Assembly: GCA_049724395.1 (NCBI GenBank)
Contig: JAUGWO010000252.1
Span: 1-55,974, forward strand
Source: Spongospora subterranea f. sp. subterranea
Lineage: Eukaryota > Endomyxa: Phytomyxea > Phytomyxea > Plasmodiophorida
Reading direction: 5' to 3'
DNA length: 55,974 bases
Shown here: in pieces, positions 34,790-46,865 of the stretch
Layout: every line of letters begins with the position of its first letter
Numbering within the stretch: position 1 is the stretch's first letter
Notes under the pieces: model-generated
The model's database searches: none
Seen by the model: only the letters and a program-made list of their open reading frames with translations
Told to the model about the DNA's origin: nothing
Program-made: the position numbers and the translations under genes

Positions 34790-37641
34790 ATGGCCGTTAA
34801 TGCTCAATTTGGTTTTTTTATCGGAGCTGGTCTCGTAATCAGCTCCATCGTTATCTCAATCGTATTGTACCAATCTCCGAATTACAATGTCGGTAGTTTA
34901 CTGAAACTTGTTCTCGTGGACTCTTTTGTTAAATTATTGCTGCGGCTGACTACGTTGTTTTGGACAGATTGAACGCAATGACACCGTCTTCGAGGATCAG
35001 ATTCAAGTTCAAGGAAACAATATAACGTTAACACAAAATGGATCGACAGTCATCATCTCAATATCTCTAGATCAGGACCCAACTGGTAAATTCTTTCATT
35101 TATTGCTTCTTTGTTAATTGACTATTCTGTAGGGATTATCTGGCTAATGGAGAAGGGATATCATGAGGAAGCGATGACGAGGGTGAAAAAGGTTCGTCGT
35201 CCGATCAGTCAGATGGCCCTGAATTTGACAATAATATCATAGGCGTTGCTCAATTGTGATTCTCTTCTCCGGGCGTTCCCTTCTATCGACAGTATAGAGA
35301 TTGCCTCCAAAACATGGAAATCTGTTCTTGTATATGGCGACTTTCGAGATCGTTTTATGAATCTGTATAATGGACTGCTCTTAAGTATTTTACTTGAATT
35401 GTCCAGCAAAGTAGATTATCCACCAGATCGCTTAACCGCTTTATGGATATTATTTCGTGTAGTTAACACATTATTATTGTTGATGTGCTCTGATTCTGTA
35501 TTTTAGTCGGGTTCACACCTTCCCCTCCTTCCTGAATCGTTCACCGCTGATATTTGGAATTTCGCCTTAATTCAATTCAGAATGTTAATGCAGTCTGATA
35601 AGATGGAGCCTCTTCTCAGTTCATTATCACATGATGATATATCGCCCCTTATTAACGATATTCACCATTATATTGCTAATCAATGGTATCCATTTTTATT
35701 CAAATATTTTCTGTCCTCGATTGAATTCCTTATCTATAGCCACTGGTCAACCCACTTCTTCACGGTTTTATGATCATTCAAAAACGAATCTGTTTTTGGC
35801 CTTGGATTTGATGAAAGGGATCTATGATGAGAACTTAAAGGCGGAGGACCCGGTGCCATTCAAGAGATTTTATAGCGAATTAGTCACCGAAGCATTTGCA
35901 CCTCAGAACCAGACTCACTACAGATCTTTGATTCTTAAGTATCCGTTCGCTGTTCACCTGTCATTGAAGAGGAATGTGTTGCGAGAGAATCCCTGTCACC
36001 AGGCTGTTCATCTTTGGGTAATCAGAAGCTCATTAGCATTGAAGGATTTCATTGAAACTTTTCCACATGTATTTCCCATTCCTGTCATATCTTGTTTCGC
36101 ATGGCTGTTTAGCATTAGAAATACGAATAGTAACTATTTTTATCTCCACATTGGTTTTCCATTTCTTTCGGATCCTTTGGGTGAGTATTTAACCCCTTCA
36201 GGTTAATCGTGAATCTTTAATGAATGATGCTCTGAATGCTGCTCCTCGGATCCGAGCCAAGTCGCCATATCCCAATCTCCAGGTTAGGCCATCAGCTGAA
36301 CGATTCTCTCTTGTCCAACGTTGTCATTCAGATCACATTCAAAGGTGAATTTGGTTATGACCTCGGAGGTCTAAAAAGGGAATTCTTCAATCTTTTTTGC
36401 GAGAACCTATCTCCAGGTAGTTTGTGGCTGTTTTTGAAATCTCTCAAGTAAAGCTAAATATCAAAATCGATAGACTATTTTCATCGTGACGATGATGACG
36501 CGCGAAAGATGTTGATCGATTTGACAAAAAATGTCGACTCGGACAAATACCATAATATAGGTTCGTTTCCGATTCTGCACTGTTGATTCCAATCCAATGT
36601 TTGAACCCTCATCGCTGTTGATTGTCTCATGTTGCAATCGGAAGACTACGGTTCTGTTTCGCGTTATAGTTTGATTGCATTGGTCTGATCTGTTTTGTCT
36701 TTCAGGCATCATCATTGCATCAGCATTTCATCAGCAAGTTCCATTGAATCTGAATTTTCCCAAGTTCTTTTATAACCGATTGCTGGGTTTACCTGTTGTT
36801 CTCAGAGATCTGTTATCCTACGATGAAAACATGTACAAAGCAATGCAAAAGATTCTGAATCCATCGCTCACAGCAGGTAATGGTCGCAACGAATCTTTTG
36901 AAAAATCTCCAATTGGTGTCTCAACAGAGGGGCTCGTGGAATGTTCCGCCGGCTATTTTGAAAATGAAGATGATGATCCAATTACTCTTGATAATCGTGT
37001 TGAACGTGTTGAAACCCTCCTCGAAAGCATTGTTGCAAACGATCAAATTAATCAACTTTCTCTGGGGTGAACGGGGTTATTGGTATTCCTTTTGCTGAGA
37101 CACTGACTTATCTTTGATCTCTTCCAGCTTTAACAGTGCGATTGGCGATCAGTATAAGTCGTTATTAAATCCTGATGAACTCGAGATCCTTTTATGCGGT
37201 GTTCAGACAATTGATCATGCTGATCTAAAGCAACACACAGTGTTCGTTGGTGTTCAAAACCCTTTCTATTTTCTGACTTTGGCCGATAGGTATTCGCGTG
37301 ATGGAGATCATGAGATATCGCTTCGGTATTCGGAACATGATCCGGTTATACAGAACCTCTGGGAAGTGTTATCCGAGTTTGACCAACCAGATATGGTACG
37401 GCTTGTGCAGTTCGTGACAGGAACCTCTCGTTTGCCTCCTGGAGGTGCTGCCAATTTGGATCCCCCGATGATGGTTCAGCCAGTTCCTCCCTCTTGGTCA
37501 ACTGCGCCTGTTGATGACCAACTCCCTGGTGCTTCCACTTGCTACAACCAATTGATATTACCACCATATTCGAGTAAGGCAATTCTAAGCCGGAAGCTGC
37601 GTCAAGCGCTTGAACACTGTCAAGGATTCGGTCTTGATTGA
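34790..37641 (+). CDS. Membrane-anchored HECT-type E3 ubiquitin ligase C (catalytic Cys present)
   Basis: Exon 1 (34790-34888) encodes one hydrophobic helix (FGFFIGAGLVISSIVISIVL), a signal anchor. Introns: 34889-34967, 35086-35132, 35192-35242, 35459-35506, about 35686-35739, then several more. A Leu-rich linker (MEPLLSSLSHDDISPLI) leads to the HERC/UBE3A-like module (VPFKRFYSELVTEAF, KYPFAVHLSLKRNVL). The HECT domain follows: FKGEFGYDLGGLKREFF, IIIASAFHQQVPLNLNFPKFFYNRLLGLP, LNPDELEILLCG, NLWEVLSEF, QFVTGTSRLPPGGAANL, and ASTCYNQLILPPYSS with the thioester Cys codon at 37540-37542. The end ALEHCQGFGLD is the normal HECT terminus. An active HECT would take ubiquitin from an E2 and pass it to a substrate. 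The single anchor suggests an endomembrane or surface location with HECT in the cytosol (inference). The joint at 35686/35739 is out of phase by one base as I read it. Confidence 0.82.
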
Positions 37642-38059
37642 TCAGTTATCAACCAATACTACTGGTTGATATCTTCAATACCTATTACAATAATTCATTC
37701 CCGGATCGCCTTTCATTTTGTTGATACAATCCATTCATTGAAATTTCGTCATAATTTTATTCGCCAATAGGCCATTGATCCAAATGTGACTCAGCTACCG
37801 TCAAATTGTTGAAAAACCCTGTTTCATGGCCGCTCCTCTCCTTTACTGACACCAGGATAAATCGTCCGTTTGATCTATCCAAACCCAATGCAAAAACAGA
37901 CCACGGTTGGGCATAAGAGTCCCAAGCGGGTACTGTATTACATCAAATGTGTAGATATTTGCACTACACGAGTATATTTCATCAACAATAACGGTTGGCT
38001 CCAGTCGCCATACGACGCAGATACATCCGCTCTTCGTCCCGACGCTCTCTACCGATACA
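37642..38059. other. Gene C 3' flank / copia leader
   Basis: No gene recognised. AT-rich directly after the gene C stop codon, then sequence leading into the copia remnant. Confidence 0.4.
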
Positions 38060-39480
38060 CAGACATGGCAGAAGCACAGGAGACGGAGCCGTCCCTGACA
38101 AATTCAGAACTAAATGCTGCGATTACTCTCTTGGAGCGACCAGCCAAGCTGAGGAAGCTGGCACAGCTAAAATCAAATGAAGCACAATCCACCGAGATGA
38201 GTATCGAGGGTGACCTTGGGAAGAATATTGGGGATTACGACCAGTGTTCGACTGCAAGGACACAAGTTTCCATTTCTGGCTTGAGCTGCTGTGTTGCAAG
38301 ACTGAATGTTAGTCAGTCTTGCTACGTCATCTGGAATTAGATTGACCTACATGTTAAGGGGCACGGCGAGATCGTTGGAATCGATAAGGCTGGCACACCT
38401 ACACCTACTGATCCCCTCATTGCAGTACTAACCGGAGTCTTTGCCAAATTAGACTTACGAGCACTAACACTGAGTTGACTTAATCTAATTACAGATGACG
38501 TTGCAACACAGCAGCTCAAGCCTGGCGATGTATCCACTCATCTTACCATCGGTCAAGCCGTTCCCTCATCACTCGAGCTGTCCACTCCCTAATCTCAACA
38601 AGGTAAGGCGACGACGAGCCAAGCCGGAAGTATGCATCCAGACTGTCCAGCGCAGCATTGAGGGTCAGGGCCGTCGTTTCAGAGAAGATACTCAAATCAA
38701 CGGATGAATTCGAGGCGATGGTCATATTACTAGGAGTGAACAAGCGGTCTGAGACTCTCACAAGCATTATCAATGCTCATGAGGCGGATACGCTTCTAAG
38801 CACGGAACGACTGATAGCGATGCTGATGGAGGAGGAACGCTCCGAACCATCCCCACGGTCAAGCAATGTAGACAAGAAGAGGATACCATGGATTTGAGAT
38901 TAGGCAACTGTTCTGGATGTTATCAAGGCAAAATGCCAGGCGGCCACTTCCCCAAGGCAAGCAAATCTAAAACGACAAGATCACTAGAATTAGTTTTAAC
39001 CGACATCAAAGGTACGGACCCAACACCCGGAATTCACGACAATGCGAGGTATATCATCACCTTTGTCGACCATCACACCCGCTTCTTACGCGTCTATTTT
39101 CTCAAACACACACGAGGCATTGTCGGCCCTTACGCGCTTCCAGCAAGAGTCGAACTTCGAAAACGGAAATAAGATCGGAATACTACAGAGTGACAATGCA
39201 AGGGAGTACTTATCGAACGAGTGCAGACAAATTTAAGCTGAAAACTGATTGAACGAGTGTTGCGTACGATCTGCTGGTCTAATCAGTGGATACCCAAGCT
39301 ACTTGTAGCGGCCAGGCGGAAGAAGGGGAAACCTGGTAGTACACAGGCTTACTCAACCCATAAGAACCCGCGAACCTTTGTATACCATACCATACCATAC
39401 CATTGCGTACGATCTAGAACAGAACGGCATCGCCGAGAATCAATCGGACCAAAGACGAGACATCGGAAAGCGTAAGGCAC
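38060..39480 (+). mobile_element. Ty1/copia remnant with internal inverted repeat (fossil)
   Basis: A gag-like start lies near 38065, and a gag segment at about 38658-38860. Then come gag-pre-integrase and integrase motifs: CSGCYQGKMPGGHFPKAS near 38910, YIITFVDHHTRF near 39050, LQSDNAREYLS near 39185, and an EQNGIAEN motif near 39418. It is an old fossil with many breaks, and RT/RNase H are not seen. A (TACCA)n stretch lies at about 39379-39402. Confidence 0.7.
38278..38522. repeat. Inverted repeat within the copia remnant
   Basis: About 38278-38341 pairs with about 38479-38522 in reverse complement (GGCTTGAGCTGCTGTGTTGC in the left arm). The left arm carries about 24 extra bases. Confidence 0.85.
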
Positions 39481-39559
39481 CACGCCGGGTTACCAAAAGG
39501 CTTTTTTTTAAATTCGCCATCGCAGCAGCCGTATGTGATCAATCGGCGATGACTAGGCA

Positions 39560-40720
39560 GAACAATGTTCTCCCTAGTCAGAGTTGGATGTCGGGGCTTG
39601 CCTTTGAGGAGAGCACCATCCGAGCATACAAGAAGCACCTTAGCGGGCTGCTGTACTTCTTCGGGCTGATTGGAAACTTCGAGTCCGGATGCGTCGCACA
39701 CGTTCTCGCCATGAACGTTAACTCAATTCGTAAGGAACCACGTTTCTTGCAGTTCAGCAAGAGAATAGAAAAGACGGACGAGCAAGCAATTTGGCTGATA
39801 ATGGCGATTCTCATCAACAACGATCTTTTCAGATTGAGAATCACGCCCCCAATAGTCAATCGTGGCAACCAGTTCGACGTCAGCGTGCCTGACGAATCTT
39901 CGCTGCACAAACTCCGATTCACAATACCGCAATTAGTGAGGCTGACTGCTTTCTTTGATATTCCAGAGGTTGTTTCCACCCCGCCTGGGACCAGGTTTCA
40001 GGAATAAATTCGGTGATCTATCGAAATCATAAGAAGATACTATACTTAAACGAGAAACTCATTGCTGCTCGAATGGATGAGTACTGCTCAAGCATTCACA
40101 GTAAAGGCACTCCTTTGCAATCCTGTTGGGCGTTCATTGACGGGACGAAGCACTATATTAGTACTATATTGCAAGACCTAGTGCATGGGAAGACCGCGTC
40201 GGTCGATTCGAAAATTTGCAACGGTCCGTCTACAATGGGCATCGGGGACGGCATTGTTTCAACTGGCAAGACCCTTGATGGAATAATTATAAGCATGTAT
40301 AGACCGGTAGAGGGTCGGCGCCATGATACGACGCTTCTGGCAATGAGCCATTTGTTCGACGTCTTTCGGCACACCCGGCCAAAATATTTGATGGCCGAGT
40401 AATGTATGGCGACCCAGCTTAAGAATGTCGCGATTACATGGCCTGTCCTTTTACCACGCCGCAACCGGGTTCACCAGAACAAGAGTTCAATCGAAGAATG
40501 AGCTCGGTCAGGGAGTCGGTGGAGTGGGGCTTCGGGCGGCTCAAGACTTTGTGAACGTATCATGCCAGATACGACTTCGTTATATGGTCGTGAACCTTAT
40601 GGGAATATCCGGTCATCTTCTATCCGACTCCTCAATTATGTTGATTGAATTGTTCTGGTGGTCGAACATGAACAATGAGGACACCGAATTGTGTCACAAC
40701 GTTTGCAATGCATGCTGACA
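39560..40720 (+). pseudogene. Second Harbinger transposase (DDE_Tnp_4 type), broken but with DDE residues visible
   Basis: The N-terminal part, 39578-40007, ends in KLRFTIPQLVRLTAFFDIPEV, matching the FRF-x-x-x-x-[IL]-x-x-L-x-x-x-L-x-[IL]-P region of HARBI1-like proteins. The catalytic part at 40013-40402 has WAFIDGTKHYIS (first Asp), then YRPVEGRRHD (second Asp). In another frame, near 40500-40550, RESVEWGFGRLKT holds the Glu. These are all three catalytic residues of the family in order. Stops or frame changes near 40005 and 40400 break the gene. It differs from the Harbinger at 3345-4145, and I did not find its terminal repeats. Confidence 0.8.
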
Positions 40721-40923
40721 AACCCCCACGTATTATCCATTACCATTATTTACTCATCTGATTATCGTAACGACTTGGTGATGAAGGATGAATTTGTGCC
40801 TTCGAATTGCCTGTTTGTCAATATCTGATCAACTACGACCAAATGCTTGACAATATCTGATTGCTTGAACCAGTTTCTGACGTAAAGTTTCCTTGTCCGA
40901 GTATGGAGGTAATCTCAATAAGG

Positions 40924-41625
40924 TCACACAGGTGGAAGCACAATGGAAATAGCTTGCAATAGAAACTGATGGGTTTGAAATAGATGAAAACACTTCTTAG
41001 TAAACTGTAAAAGGGTCAGCGGGTGTTTGGCCATCAAGTTGATCTCATAGATAATCTTCATAAAGTTCAAGGCCTCATACAATTCAGCATGATCATAGGT
41101 TTGGATAGGTGATGAAAAACATCGGGGGTTGCTACTATGACATTTACGTATTACGACAGGGATATGATGAGAATAAAAGCCAATACCAGAGGCGTGCAAC
41201 ATTTTGGTGTAAATTGTCAAGAACTGACGATATATCATCTTGCGATAACGCACTGAGGATTGACTTCATCCTATCAGGATGATAATTGAATCGCGATATC
41301 TTAGAAAAAAAAACAGAATTATGGATGGAGGGCAAGGTTTGGAACTGACTAAATTACTGAGTCAGAGCACATTATGGATTTGACATGATGGACATACACG
41401 AAATAATGTCCATAGAGCAGTTGGCGTAATTGTTGGTCAGCAGATAAGTTGACAAGGGTGATTAATCGCATAAACAGCTAAACGAATTCCTCGTTCTCGT
41501 CGCCATTGTTTACCACAGAAAGCCAGGTCGCCGCTGCAATATTGCTATGATTTACAGAGGGGAACGCTCCGAGAAAAGATTCATGACTGAGGAGCACCTT
41601 CATAAACATCAGTTTCATATTTATT
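40924..41625 (-). pseudogene. HECT-family paralogue D, truncated pseudogene
   Basis: The minus strand carries the pre-HECT part of the same family as genes A-C. FLGAFPSVNHSNIAAATW (near 41580) matches gene C LLRAFPSIDSIEIASKTW. DRMKSILSALSQDDISSVL matches gene C DKMEPLLSSLSHDDISPLI. YEALNFMKIIYEINLMAKHPL matches gene C LALDLMKGIYDENLKAEDPV. A GT-AG intron sits at the same place as in gene C (after IANQW/VARLW). The copy stops near 40924, before any HECT domain, next to the Harbinger remnant. It also has an in-frame stop near 41470. It is a dead duplicate. Confidence 0.75.
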
Positions 41626-42640
41626 CTCCATTATAATTCTGTGTATTGTGAGCACGAACCTGATTTATTCGAATCATTGCTTCCTTTGCACACCCTTCTC
41701 CATTAGCCCAATAATCCCTATGAAAACATTACGAGTTCAATCAAATCCACACAAAATATCAGATGATTTACCAGTTGAATCGTTCGAATCTAATTTCCCG
41801 ACGATAGTTGATAACTTTGATTTGGGTGAGAAAAAGTTTGACCGACAGAACCTGCTTGATTTGATTCTGACGGGATGTTGACTGTAGTACCAGCGACTGA
41901 GGACTTTGAGAAACCGTCATCTTCGAGTGGAATATCTACAATGTTCCTTTGAATAGCCACAACCTGATTCTCGAAGACCCCATTATTGTGGAGCGGTGAT
42001 GGGATTAAGGCAAAATTACTGATCTGGTAATAAGAAGCAAAGTCAGGGCCAGCAAATTGATGGCGAAGGTTCCGAATTATGATAAACGGTTAACCGACCT
42101 GATTATCACTATCTGCGATTGGCGATGCTTTCGCTGCGTCTATAATTATTATGCAACAAAAATAATGATTGGCACAATATGATTAAGAGGAGCGAGCGAT
42201 ACATAGAATTACAGAAGACCGGTTGCTTGTCATTAGCCGACAGCATCTGAAAAACGTATTGGGTTCACTATCAACAAACAAACAGCTTGCCAAGTTTTAG
42301 TCGACCAAAGCCGTTTCAACTTTTCACGAATTCGTGCTGATTTCAACAGTGTAACAATTGCCAATGAAACGATATTTTCCGTCACAACTCAAACTCCTCC
42401 GTAATAGCAGCGGAGTTTGTCATGATGTTTTAAAGTACAACAGAAGGATTCTGAACGTTTTCCAGTCGACAAGACAAATCCGCGAACTTTTGGAAAAACC
42501 AGCGTGGTTCTCATCAATGAGCAGATGCGTAATGTCTGGGAGAAGAGCATTAGTGCAATATGCTGCTTTGGCGAATCTTGTTAAAAGTCGCGACAGATGC
42601 ATTCCTGGACATTAGTCGTCTTATCATTCGCAGCAAAAAC
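41626..42640. other. No other gene recognised
   Basis: Apart from the possible anchor exon at 42115-42204, only short ORFs occur. The 77-codon plus-strand ORF at 41648-41881 has no recognisable motif. Confidence 0.35.
42115..42204 (-). other. Possible signal-anchor exon of paralogue D
   Basis: The minus-strand ATG at 42204 opens MYRSLLLIILCQSLFLLHNN, a single hydrophobic helix like the first exons of genes A, B and C. It lies 0.5 kb upstream of the pseudogene in the right direction. No splice site clearly joins it, so the link is an inference. Confidence 0.35.
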
Positions 42641-42899
42641 GTCAGGTTGTGGCCATCGCCGGAAAAATGGCGTTCACCAGATTGCTTGTGCAACAAGAAC
42701 CACACCAATTTGGCAGACTGAAGGAAGTGATTGCCGTTCGATGCTTTGTGTTTGCCCGATCACAATACTTAATGCAAACTACTTGCGGTATTTCTCGAAA
42801 CATGGTACATGCACTGCATCCCCCGAACTGCCCTCTGTGCAGCCCCGACTGCAAAGAATTGTCAACTGGGAAACCTGAAAGGTGTACGATACCTTTCCC

Positions 42900-43366
42900 C
42901 AAAAACAGGGCTGAAGCGCAACTTGCCATTGAGTGTCTCGCAGAATAGGACTTGCCTGTTAACAATATCTCAACACCGTTAGTCGGGGGGTTGGCTGTTC
43001 CGGCAATCAAGGACTGATTTCCGCGGCGCCAAACTCGGCTAACCGTTCTCCAGTTTATCCCGTATTGGTCGGCTACGCTGGGAAAACTTCCCTTTGCAGG
43101 GTGCCCATGGTTGTTGAGCATTGTCAAAAGACTCTCATAAATAGCGCGGCGCTGGTCGTTCAGCATGAGCCCGGTTTTTATATTCGCCCAACCCTATATT
43201 GGAAATGATTTGAAAGCAGTTCTCATGACATGAACAATGCAGTGACGCATACAGCCAGCACATATTAGGTGTATGGCCCCATACAGAAATTCAAGACGCC
43301 ATCTTTGAACGAAGATAGAACAATGAAAAATCTAGCGATGTTGCTTCAAGTTCACTACTTATGAAA
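42900..43366 (-). pseudogene. Tc1/mariner copy, N-terminal part, head-to-head with the next
   Basis: The minus strand from 43166 reads LNDQRRAIYESLLTMLNNHGHP, then SVADQYGINWRTVSRVWRRG. This is the N-terminal helix-turn-helix region of plant/oomycete-type mariner transposases. Below about 42990 the similarity ends. Its 5' leader (43272-43366) is an inverted copy of 43553-43650. Confidence 0.7.
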
Positions 43367-43650
43367 GTAATAAGCTTTTTTCGAAATCATGTAATTTGCA
43401 TTTGATGTTTTCGAAACTGACTTGAAAAAATCCGCATGTTCCGTTTCAAAATACCTAAACTGGTCGATACGGGTTTTTCACCAGATAAGTCAATTTTCAA
43501 AAATATCGGAATTCAAATTACGCGATCGCGAAAGCAGTTTGTTTCTTTCAAATGTAATGAACTCAAAGCAACATCGCTAGATTTTTCATTGCTCTATCTT
43601 CGTTCAAAGATGGCGTCTTAAATCTCTGTATGAGGCCATGTTGGGTGCAC
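43272..43650. repeat. Inverted repeat between the two mariner copies
   Basis: 43272-43366 pairs with 43553-43650 with only a few mismatches, including GACGCCATCTTTGAACGAAG. The homology continues outward into both transposase starts. Confidence 0.9.
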
Positions 43651-44874
43651 TGTAGATGTCATGAGAAATGCAGTCAAGTCATTTTCGATATAGGGTTGCG
43701 CGAATACAAGAACCGGGCTCATGCTGAATAACGACCAGCGCCGCGCTATTTAACGAGAGTCTTTGACAATGCTCAACAACAGTGGGCACCCCGCAAAGGA
43801 CAGTTTCGCCAACGTAGCCGACCAACACGGGACAAACTGGGGAACGGTTAGATGAGTTTGGCGACGCAAAATTTAATCCTTGATTGCCGGAAGCGTTGCT
43901 GCAGACGTTTCCCATCGCAAGAAATATTGTGATCGAAAGCAGAAACATGTCGATATTTCTTCTGCAAGCGGGGCGTGCCTCTGAGAAAGCGAGGGACCCT
44001 TAGAGGAATTGCTGGGCGACAGAAGTTCCCTTTCAACTTTGCACAGAAATGTAAAAAGTGGAATCATTCTTCTTCCATACCAGTTCGTTGAAACCAACGC
44101 TTACGGAGACAATTAAACTCGCACGTTTGCGATCTTGCATTTCAAAGCTAGAACAAGATTCCATAGCAACTTCCCCGAAATTTTAGGAGATGTACGATGT
44201 CCTTCACATTGATGATCCAGCGGAAAGTCCAACGCATACTACCTGAATGTCGCTGAAGAGTTGCCCTACCGCAGCTGCCAAAGCAAATATTTCATCGACA
44301 AGGTGATGTTCTTAACAGCCGTTGCTAGGCCCAGATTTGGCAACGGAGTTTGCTCTTTGACTGGACAATCGGACTCTGGACATTTGGTGTCAGAACCTGC
44401 AAAACGCTCAAGCAAGAATCGAACCAAGGGAACACTGTCACGAAATTTATTGTGGTCGATAGAAAAAACTCTCAGGATGCTCTGATTACCAAAGTCATCC
44501 CCGCAATCAAGTCAAAGTTTTCTAAGAACGCACCACCAATTTTCATACAAGATAATGCTCGACCGCAGATCAATCCAGACAACCAGGAGTTTATCAAGAC
44601 TGCTCAGAAAGATGGATACGACATCCGTTTAATATGTCAGCCGCCGAACAGTCCAGATATGAACGTGTTAGATCTTGATTCCTTCAATGCTGTACAAACT
44701 CTACAATATACTAAAGCCCCACTCAATCTTGACGAACTGATTTCGGCGATGGGACCCGCTCAAACTCAATCTAACTTTTCTTACATTACAGGGCTCGTGA
44801 ATAGCGGAAGAAGGATGCAACAGGATTCCAATCCCTCAAATGGGGAAGAACAAATTGCAGAATGTGACGACTAG
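43550..44874 (+). pseudogene. Tc1/mariner transposase (plant/oomycete type), broken
   Basis: The N-terminus near 43718 reads LNNDQRRAI, then SLTMLNNSGHPAK. The C-terminal half is open at 44350-44874 and reads FIVVDRKNSQDALITKVIPAI, PPIFIQDNARPQI (catalytic Asp), ICQPPNSPDMNVLDLDSF (catalytic Asp region of a DD(34-39)D mariner) and a tail with LDELISAM. Early stops and frame changes between 43740 and 44350 break it. It lies head-to-head with the copy at 42900-43366. Confidence 0.75.
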
Positions 44875-45047
44875 AATGTAGAGAGTTAGACGTATTAGAT
44901 AGACAGCAATTAGTCGAATCATGTTTATTGACAATCCTGAGTCATGGATAATAACCACCCTGACGCATGTAGGTTAATTCAACACCGCCTTGGAGTGATT
45001 CAACACCGCCCGCCCGTCGTCAGCCTTCCGATCCGACATCAGCCGCC

Positions 45048-46800
45048 CTAAGGCACCAACGACGGGTGCACACTGCTCATTCCTGACGCATCCATCATGA
45101 CATCGATGGCATGTCGTATCGTTGGCATTGTCAACACATCTGCCGGATTTTTCTTCGAGTCGACGCGCTCAAATCGAATGTGCCCAGCTCTAACACATTC
45201 CCTGACATAATGCCATCGGACCCGAATATGCTTATTACGATCTGTAATCGCATTTGTCTTTACCATCTGCTCCGCTGTCGTATTGTCTTCCAGCACTATA
45301 GATGAATACCTCAACCGGAACCCAATTCCATCCAGAAGCATTCGAATCCACGCAGGTTCTCGCGCCAACTCGCTCGCAGCGATATACTCGGCATGACATG
45401 ATGACGTCGCCACCATATCCTGCTGTTTCGAACGCCAGCATACGATTGCACCTCTTATGAGCACAATAAATCCCGTAATTGATTTGGAAGTATCTGCGTC
45501 CATCGCGAAATCGGAATCGACCGCCATCCGCGGTTCGCTCGTCTTCTTGGCGTCATCATTCAGCGCCTCGGGATCAAATCCGTTAACCGGAAAGTGATTC
45601 TTGTTGAACCTGATGCCGATATCAGGACAACCTTCGACATACCGCATCACATATAGCATCATGGTGAAATGTTCCTGTCCCGGATTGCTCAGATGTCTGG
45701 ACAGCTGTGACACTGCATGTGTCAGATCCGGACGAGTGCCGACAGACAGGTGTGCTAGGCACCCGACACCTTCCCTGTACTGATCGTGCCGGTATGGCTC
45801 ACCACTCTTGCGTCGTGGATAATTCTGACCGGTCGGAATCGGCGTCTTCGGGGCACGGCCCTCTCTACCTCCCATCGACTCGTCAATTTGTGCCCGAAAT
45901 CGCTCCACAACCCCTCTATCGTACTGGGCCTGGTCTAGTGTGATGTAGTGACCGCCCTGCTGCACTCTCATTCCTAAAATCCACCGTTCTGGCCCTAGGT
46001 CCTTCATCTTGAAGGCCTTGCCTAACTCCATCTTCACGCGATCGGTTTCATCAGGATTCGTGCCGATCATTACGAAATCATCTACAAACACACCGATGAC
46101 CATGAGGTGATCAGTTCCATGCACCCTCGTGCGTGTTGTGAATAGACAGGGATCCCCAGGCACCGTTGTAAACCCGATCTGTTCGAGTACTGACACCAGC
46201 TTTTCGTACCACAGTCCTGGTGCCTCCACCAAGCCGTACAATGCCTTTTTCAACCGCCACACCTTTTTGGAACGATCGTCACTTGCGAAATTTTACTGAT
46301 GTTCGCAGTACATCAATAAGATCGGGTTTACAACGATGCCTGGGGATCCCTGTCTATTCACAACACGCACGAAGGTGCATGGAACTGATCACCTCATGGT
46401 CATCGGTGTGTTTGTAGATGGTTTCGTAATGATCGGCACGAATCCTGATGAGATCGATCGCGTGAAGAAGGAGTTAGGCATGCCGCATTTGAAGCATTTT
46501 CCCTTGAACCTGGGACCACCTCCCGTCGTGGTCATTGCCGTCTTGGGCGACTCCTTGTCTTCTTGCTCTTCCATTAGCGTCCGTCGTCTAATACGCGCCA
46601 CCACCCTCCTCTTGACCTCTGAGCGTGTGAACTCTGTGCTCGCCAGATTTAGAAATTGTCTCTTGATATCTTCCAGCTCATCTGGGAGACCCAACGTGAT
46701 CCTTAATGCCAAGTCGTGTGCGCTCACTCGATAGTTGTCGTCCACATGCGAGATATCTGCAGCCGTTTCCGCATATTCGCCAAGTACTCCCATGCAGGTT
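45048..46800 (-). mobile_element. Ty1/copia remnant: gag, RT, RNase H (fossil)
   Basis: On the minus strand a gag segment with a zinc-knuckle start (CFKCG) lies at about 46793-46478. Then come reverse transcriptase (LKKALYGLVEAPGLWYEKL, VFVDDFVMIGTNP) and RNase H (SKSITGFIVLIRGAIVCW, SSCHAEYIAASE), open for about 400 codons at 46262-45048. The pol part looks rather young, the whole element is broken, and protease and integrase are not seen here. A piece of RT is also present inverted at 46317-46480. Confidence 0.85.
46020..46480. repeat. Inverted repeat, ~163-bp arms, in copia RT sequence
   Basis: 46020-46182 pairs with 46317-46480 in reverse complement with few mismatches. The spacer is about 135 bp. 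Confidence 0.9.
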
Positions 46801-46865
46801 CCGCAAGCGTTGGTTGACGCAGGAACCTAAGCGCTGTTTATTTAGATCAAACAAGATTCCCCATT

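Noticed and set aside
39414-39979. Minus-strand ORFs opposite the Harbinger transposase
   Set aside because: They are shadows of the plus-strand transposase frame, which carries the recognisable motifs.
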